NCBI GenBank assembly: GCA_030430995.1
Contig: JAUIKA010000046.1
Span: 1-7,864, forward strand
Direction: 5' to 3'
Length of the DNA stretch: 7,864 bases
Source: Alphaproteobacteria bacterium
GTDB lineage: Bacteria > Pseudomonadota > Alphaproteobacteria > Rickettsiales > Rickettsiaceae
Below the pieces are notes generated by a model. That model saw only the letters and a program-made list of their open reading frames with translations, was not told the DNA's origin and did not search any database. Below, in pieces: positions 6,226-7,864 of the stretch. Position 1 is the first letter of the stretch. Each line of letters starts with the position of its first letter. The translations under genes and the position numbers were made by a program.

Positions 6226-6240
6226 TTATCCCCTCCCCTG
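6226..6240 (-). promoter_or_regulatory. Strong Shine-Dalgarno-like site with stop-start junction TAAATG inside mraY
   Basis: On the minus strand the bases before the second mraY half read AGGGGAGGGG, then A, TAA and ATG. A GGAGG core (6236-6232) lies six bases before the ATG at 6225-6223, which is textbook spacing. None of the other starts I examined has as good a match; most have none. The stop and the start are immediately adjacent and in frame. This arrangement suits termination of the N-terminal half followed by efficient re-initiation of the C-terminal half. The same bases also encode the loop residues QGRG, so they could be a coding coincidence. Confidence 0.6.
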
Positions 6241-6822
6241 GTGGTGAAAAATCACAGCAAAAGCTAATAATATTATTGTTATTGGAACTATTGCAAGGCC
6301 ATCTAAACCATCTGTTAGATTAACAGAATTAGAAGAAGCATTAATAACAACAGCAGCAAAGAAAGGATAAAAATACCCCATATCTATATATAAGCCATTA
6401 AAACCAGGTATATATACATGCCCTTGAATTCTGCTATAATAACAATATAGCCCCATAGCAGCAATAAAAGCAGTTACTAACTGCATCACAAATTTATTTT
6501 TAGAGCTAAGCCCCAAATAAGAATTATTAGAAATTTTCTTCAAATCATCATATAAACCAAGCAAAGCGAAACTACTAATAATAAAAATACAAACCCATAT
6601 ATTAAAGTTATTCCAATCACAAAATAACAATATCAAAGGAATACAAATTAAAAATATCATCGCAGCCCCCATTGTTGGAGTACCTGTTTTTTTTAAATGC
6701 AGCTCTGGACCAAAACCTCTAATGGGTTGATTGCAATTTTCTATTTTGAAAGCTGAAACCAGCTGCCTTCCTAGCAGTAATGAAAATAGAAAACTAACTA
6801 TGCCATACAAAAGATACATCAT
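6226..6822 (-). CDS. mraY: MraY N-terminal part (phospho-MurNAc-pentapeptide translocase, split gene)
   Basis: This 198-residue frame encodes roughly membrane helices 1-6 of MraY. Visible signatures are GPELHLKKTGTPTMG at 38-52, the GLYDDLKK segment at 89-96 with catalytic aspartates D92 and D93, and NLTDGLDGLA at 168-177. The frame then passes through a hydrophobic helix and ends with HHQGRG and a TAA. In E. coli the corresponding place is the periplasmic loop after helix 6; aligning by eye, the TAA falls on the Glu of the AGEL segment, one base change from GAA. The N-terminus lacks about 25 residues compared with E. coli, as in Gram-positive MraY, and an in-frame TAG just upstream rules out a longer start. 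The ATG shares one base with the stop of the preceding gene (TAATG), implying translational coupling. This half lacks the C-terminal Asp and His triplet, so it cannot be active alone. Confidence 0.9.
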   Translation of the reverse strand: MMYLLYGIVSFLFSLLLGRQLVSAFKIENCNQPIRGFGPELHLKKTGTPTMGAAMIFLICIPLILLFCDWNNFNIWVCIFIISSFALLGLYDDLKKISNNSYLGLSSKNKFVMQLVTAFIAAMGLYCYYSRIQGHVYIPGFNGLYIDMGYFYPFFAAVVINASSNSVNLTDGLDGLAIVPITIILLAFAVIFHHQGRG

Positions 6823-7643
6823 TATATACTACCATTCCTTCCCTTATGAGAGTTATGAACATGTTTTTGAGGAATTGGTGTTTTAGCCTTAGTATCTTTA
6901 TTTGCTCCCCCTATTCCTTTCTTATGATTTATCCTTTCCATCAATTCCCTACCTAACTCTATCCCACTACATATATCATAAAAATTATTTAAATCCTGCC
7001 TACTCATAATTTTATCTACGCTGAGCCCTAATGTTTCTAACTCTACGGATTTGAATTCTTCATGGCTTACTATAACTTTTTTATCTTGGCTATATAACTT
7101 CTCATTTAATTCTTTATAAGTCTCTGAAAGGCTCTCTGTGGCCTCTTTGATTTGTGCAATCTCCTTATTCACCATATTCATTTCATGGTACATTCCTACT
7201 AAATTCACGACTAAAGCACATGTAGTAATTACAGGTGAAGAAACCAAGGCCAAGCCAGTTAATGCAGATTTAATTAAAGAGCTAGACCCAGAAATAACTT
7301 TATCAGTTTCATCTAGAACAGTATTAACTCCATTCACCATTGAACATACACCCATGATAGAATTATAAATAGCACTGCCATATCTCCCCTCTTTTATATC
7401 ATCTCTGACTGTGCTAATAACATTTTTACCTCTTGTGTAAATATGAGTATATGCTGCCCTTGTAACCCCTATAATCGTACCTTTATTCTTAATTTCATCT
7501 ATTTCTGCTCTAATCACCTTCTCATTCATCCTTTCCAGATTATTTGTAAAATCTGTAAGATTTTCTTTGATTGTATACTCCTCCCCTGATTGATGAATAA
7601 TGGCATTTAGGCTATCTGCAGGAAACCCTATTTTCTGATTCAT
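6822..7643 (-). CDS. Unknown protein with hydrophobic core, helical segment and basic tail (273 aa), upstream of mraY
   Basis: I do not recognise a family. Residues 1-85 are mixed and charged with a likely helical DFTNNLERMNEK..RAEIDEIKNK region (31-54). Residues 119-152 form a long uncharged to hydrophobic stretch (only K125 is charged) that could be one membrane segment or a tight hairpin. Residues 154-187 are rich in Glu, Lys and spaced Leu/Ile/Met and look like a coiled coil. The last 35 residues (239-273) are Lys/Asn/His rich and disordered in appearance, with no hydrophobic anchor. There is no N-terminal signal peptide. The gene ends TAATG with the mraY start, so it is translated with mraY, although murF normally precedes mraY. 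The pattern of no family, internal hydrophobic stretch, coiled coil and basic tail is seen in secreted effectors of intracellular bacteria, but that is inference. There is no obvious Shine-Dalgarno sequence. Being coding is well supported by length. Confidence 0.75.
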   Translation of the reverse strand: MNQKIGFPADSLNAIIHQSGEEYTIKENLTDFTNNLERMNEKVIRAEIDEIKNKGTIIGVTRAAYTHIYTRGKNVISTVRDDIKEGRYGSAIYNSIMGVCSMVNGVNTVLDETDKVISGSSSLIKSALTGLALVSSPVITTCALVVNLVGMYHEMNMVNKEIAQIKEATESLSETYKELNEKLYSQDKKVIVSHEEFKSVELETLGLSVDKIMSRQDLNNFYDICSGIELGRELMERINHKKGIGGANKDTKAKTPIPQKHVHNSHKGRNGSI

Positions 7644-7661
7644 AATATAAATATATATTGT

Positions 7662-7685
7662 AATAATATGTTACCATATATTATT
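7662..7685. promoter_or_regulatory. Operator-like palindrome upstream of the 273-aa gene
   Basis: AATAATAT (7662-7669) and ATATTATT (7678-7685) are perfect reverse complements around an 8-base spacer holding GTTACC. The dyad begins 18 bases before the ATG at 7643, where a promoter or a transcription-factor site would be expected. All arm bases are A/T, so chance is possible. I see no convincing -35/-10 pair in 7644-7717. Confidence 0.3.
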
Positions 7686-7717
7686 TACTTTATATAGATA
7701 ATGCATGAATTTCTTAC

Positions 7718-7864
7718 TTAGTTTTTATAACAAAAGAACCATCCACTATATTCATCTTGATTGTCTTCACCTGAATATAATAGCTCATCTGTTTATGCGT
7801 CATTATATGAAGGATTATTTATAAAAAACTCATTGTCTTTTTCAAATAATTGCTTATCACATAC
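7718..7864 (-). pseudogene. Probable 3' end of a minus-strand gene, interrupted by an in-frame TAA
   Basis: Read on the minus strand from the window edge, one frame gives 23 codons of protein-like sequence (VCDKQLFEKD, then NEFFINNPSYNDA), a TAA at 7793-7795, and then 24 more open codons (TDELLYSGED, then NQDEYSGWFFCYKN) to a second TAA at 7718-7720. The composition is acidic and Asn/Asp/Glu rich on both sides of the first stop, which suggests one reading frame with a nonsense codon. The gene may equally end normally at 7793, with the rest open by chance over this short length. The product is unknown and the start lies outside the window. Confidence 0.35.

Noticed and set aside
6226..6228. 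Reassignment of TAA to a sense codon, or programmed readthrough, to explain mraY
   Set aside because: TAA ends the aminopeptidase, oxidoreductase and 273-residue genes at natural ends, and the adjacent ATG with a ribosome-binding site gives a simpler route to the second half. Low-level readthrough cannot be excluded.
6226..6240. Frameshift or homopolymer indel error as the cause of the split mraY
   Set aside because: Both halves are in the same reading frame, so an indel is not needed; only a base substitution error could create the stop.
7138..7368. 76-codon plus-strand open frame within the 273-residue gene
   Set aside because: It is a shadow of the longer minus-strand gene, which is supported by its TAATG coupling to mraY.

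Overview
The window is AT-rich with the standard stop codons: TAA, TAG and TGA each end at least one convincing gene. The gene set and protein flavour point to an alphaproteobacterium with a reduced, AT-biased genome, most likely a member of Rickettsiales or a similar intracellular symbiont. Supporting signs are a uracil-DNA glycosylase of the alphaproteobacterial 'WRPPGNR' type, a bolA-tatC-udg cluster, and many overlapping genes with few recognisable Shine-Dalgarno sites. This placement rests on protein resemblance recalled from memory, not on a search.

Layout. (1) 2-1179, plus strand: the C-terminal part of an M24 aminopeptidase P, overlapping by 10 bp a small unknown gene. (2) 1174-3730, minus strand: a compact probable operon in the order quinone-oxidoreductase-like gene, bolA, tatC, family-4-type uracil-DNA glycosylase. 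Gaps or overlaps within it are only 10 to 16 bp, and its last gene converges on the small unknown gene with stop codons sharing a CTATAG palindrome. (3) 3731-3923: a divergent promoter region. (4) 3924-5419, plus strand: acpP and fabF (fatty acid elongation). (5) 5420-5856: about 440 bp without a credible gene but rich in inverted repeats, including a perfect 12-bp pair that starts in the fabF stop codon. (6) 5857-7643, minus strand: an unknown 273-residue protein with a hydrophobic core, helical segment and basic tail, joined by a TAATG overlap to mraY. (7) 7644-7864: a short leader with a palindrome, then the probable end of another minus-strand gene.

The most striking object is mraY (lipid I synthase, membrane step of peptidoglycan synthesis). 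It is divided into two abutting reading frames in the same frame by one TAA, immediately followed by ATG, with a GGAGG core six bases before that ATG. The break lies in the predicted periplasmic loop between the sixth and seventh membrane helices. All catalytic signature residues survive, but they are shared between the halves. It is either a two-polypeptide MraY made by coupled re-initiation, or a very young nonsense mutation in a cell-wall gene. Secondary oddities are a TatC lacking the normally conserved Glu of its N-terminal signal-peptide site, an oxidoreductase with an eroded Rossmann glycine motif, a glycosylase lacking two of the usual four cluster cysteines, and a second in-frame TAA in the gene fragment at the right edge.
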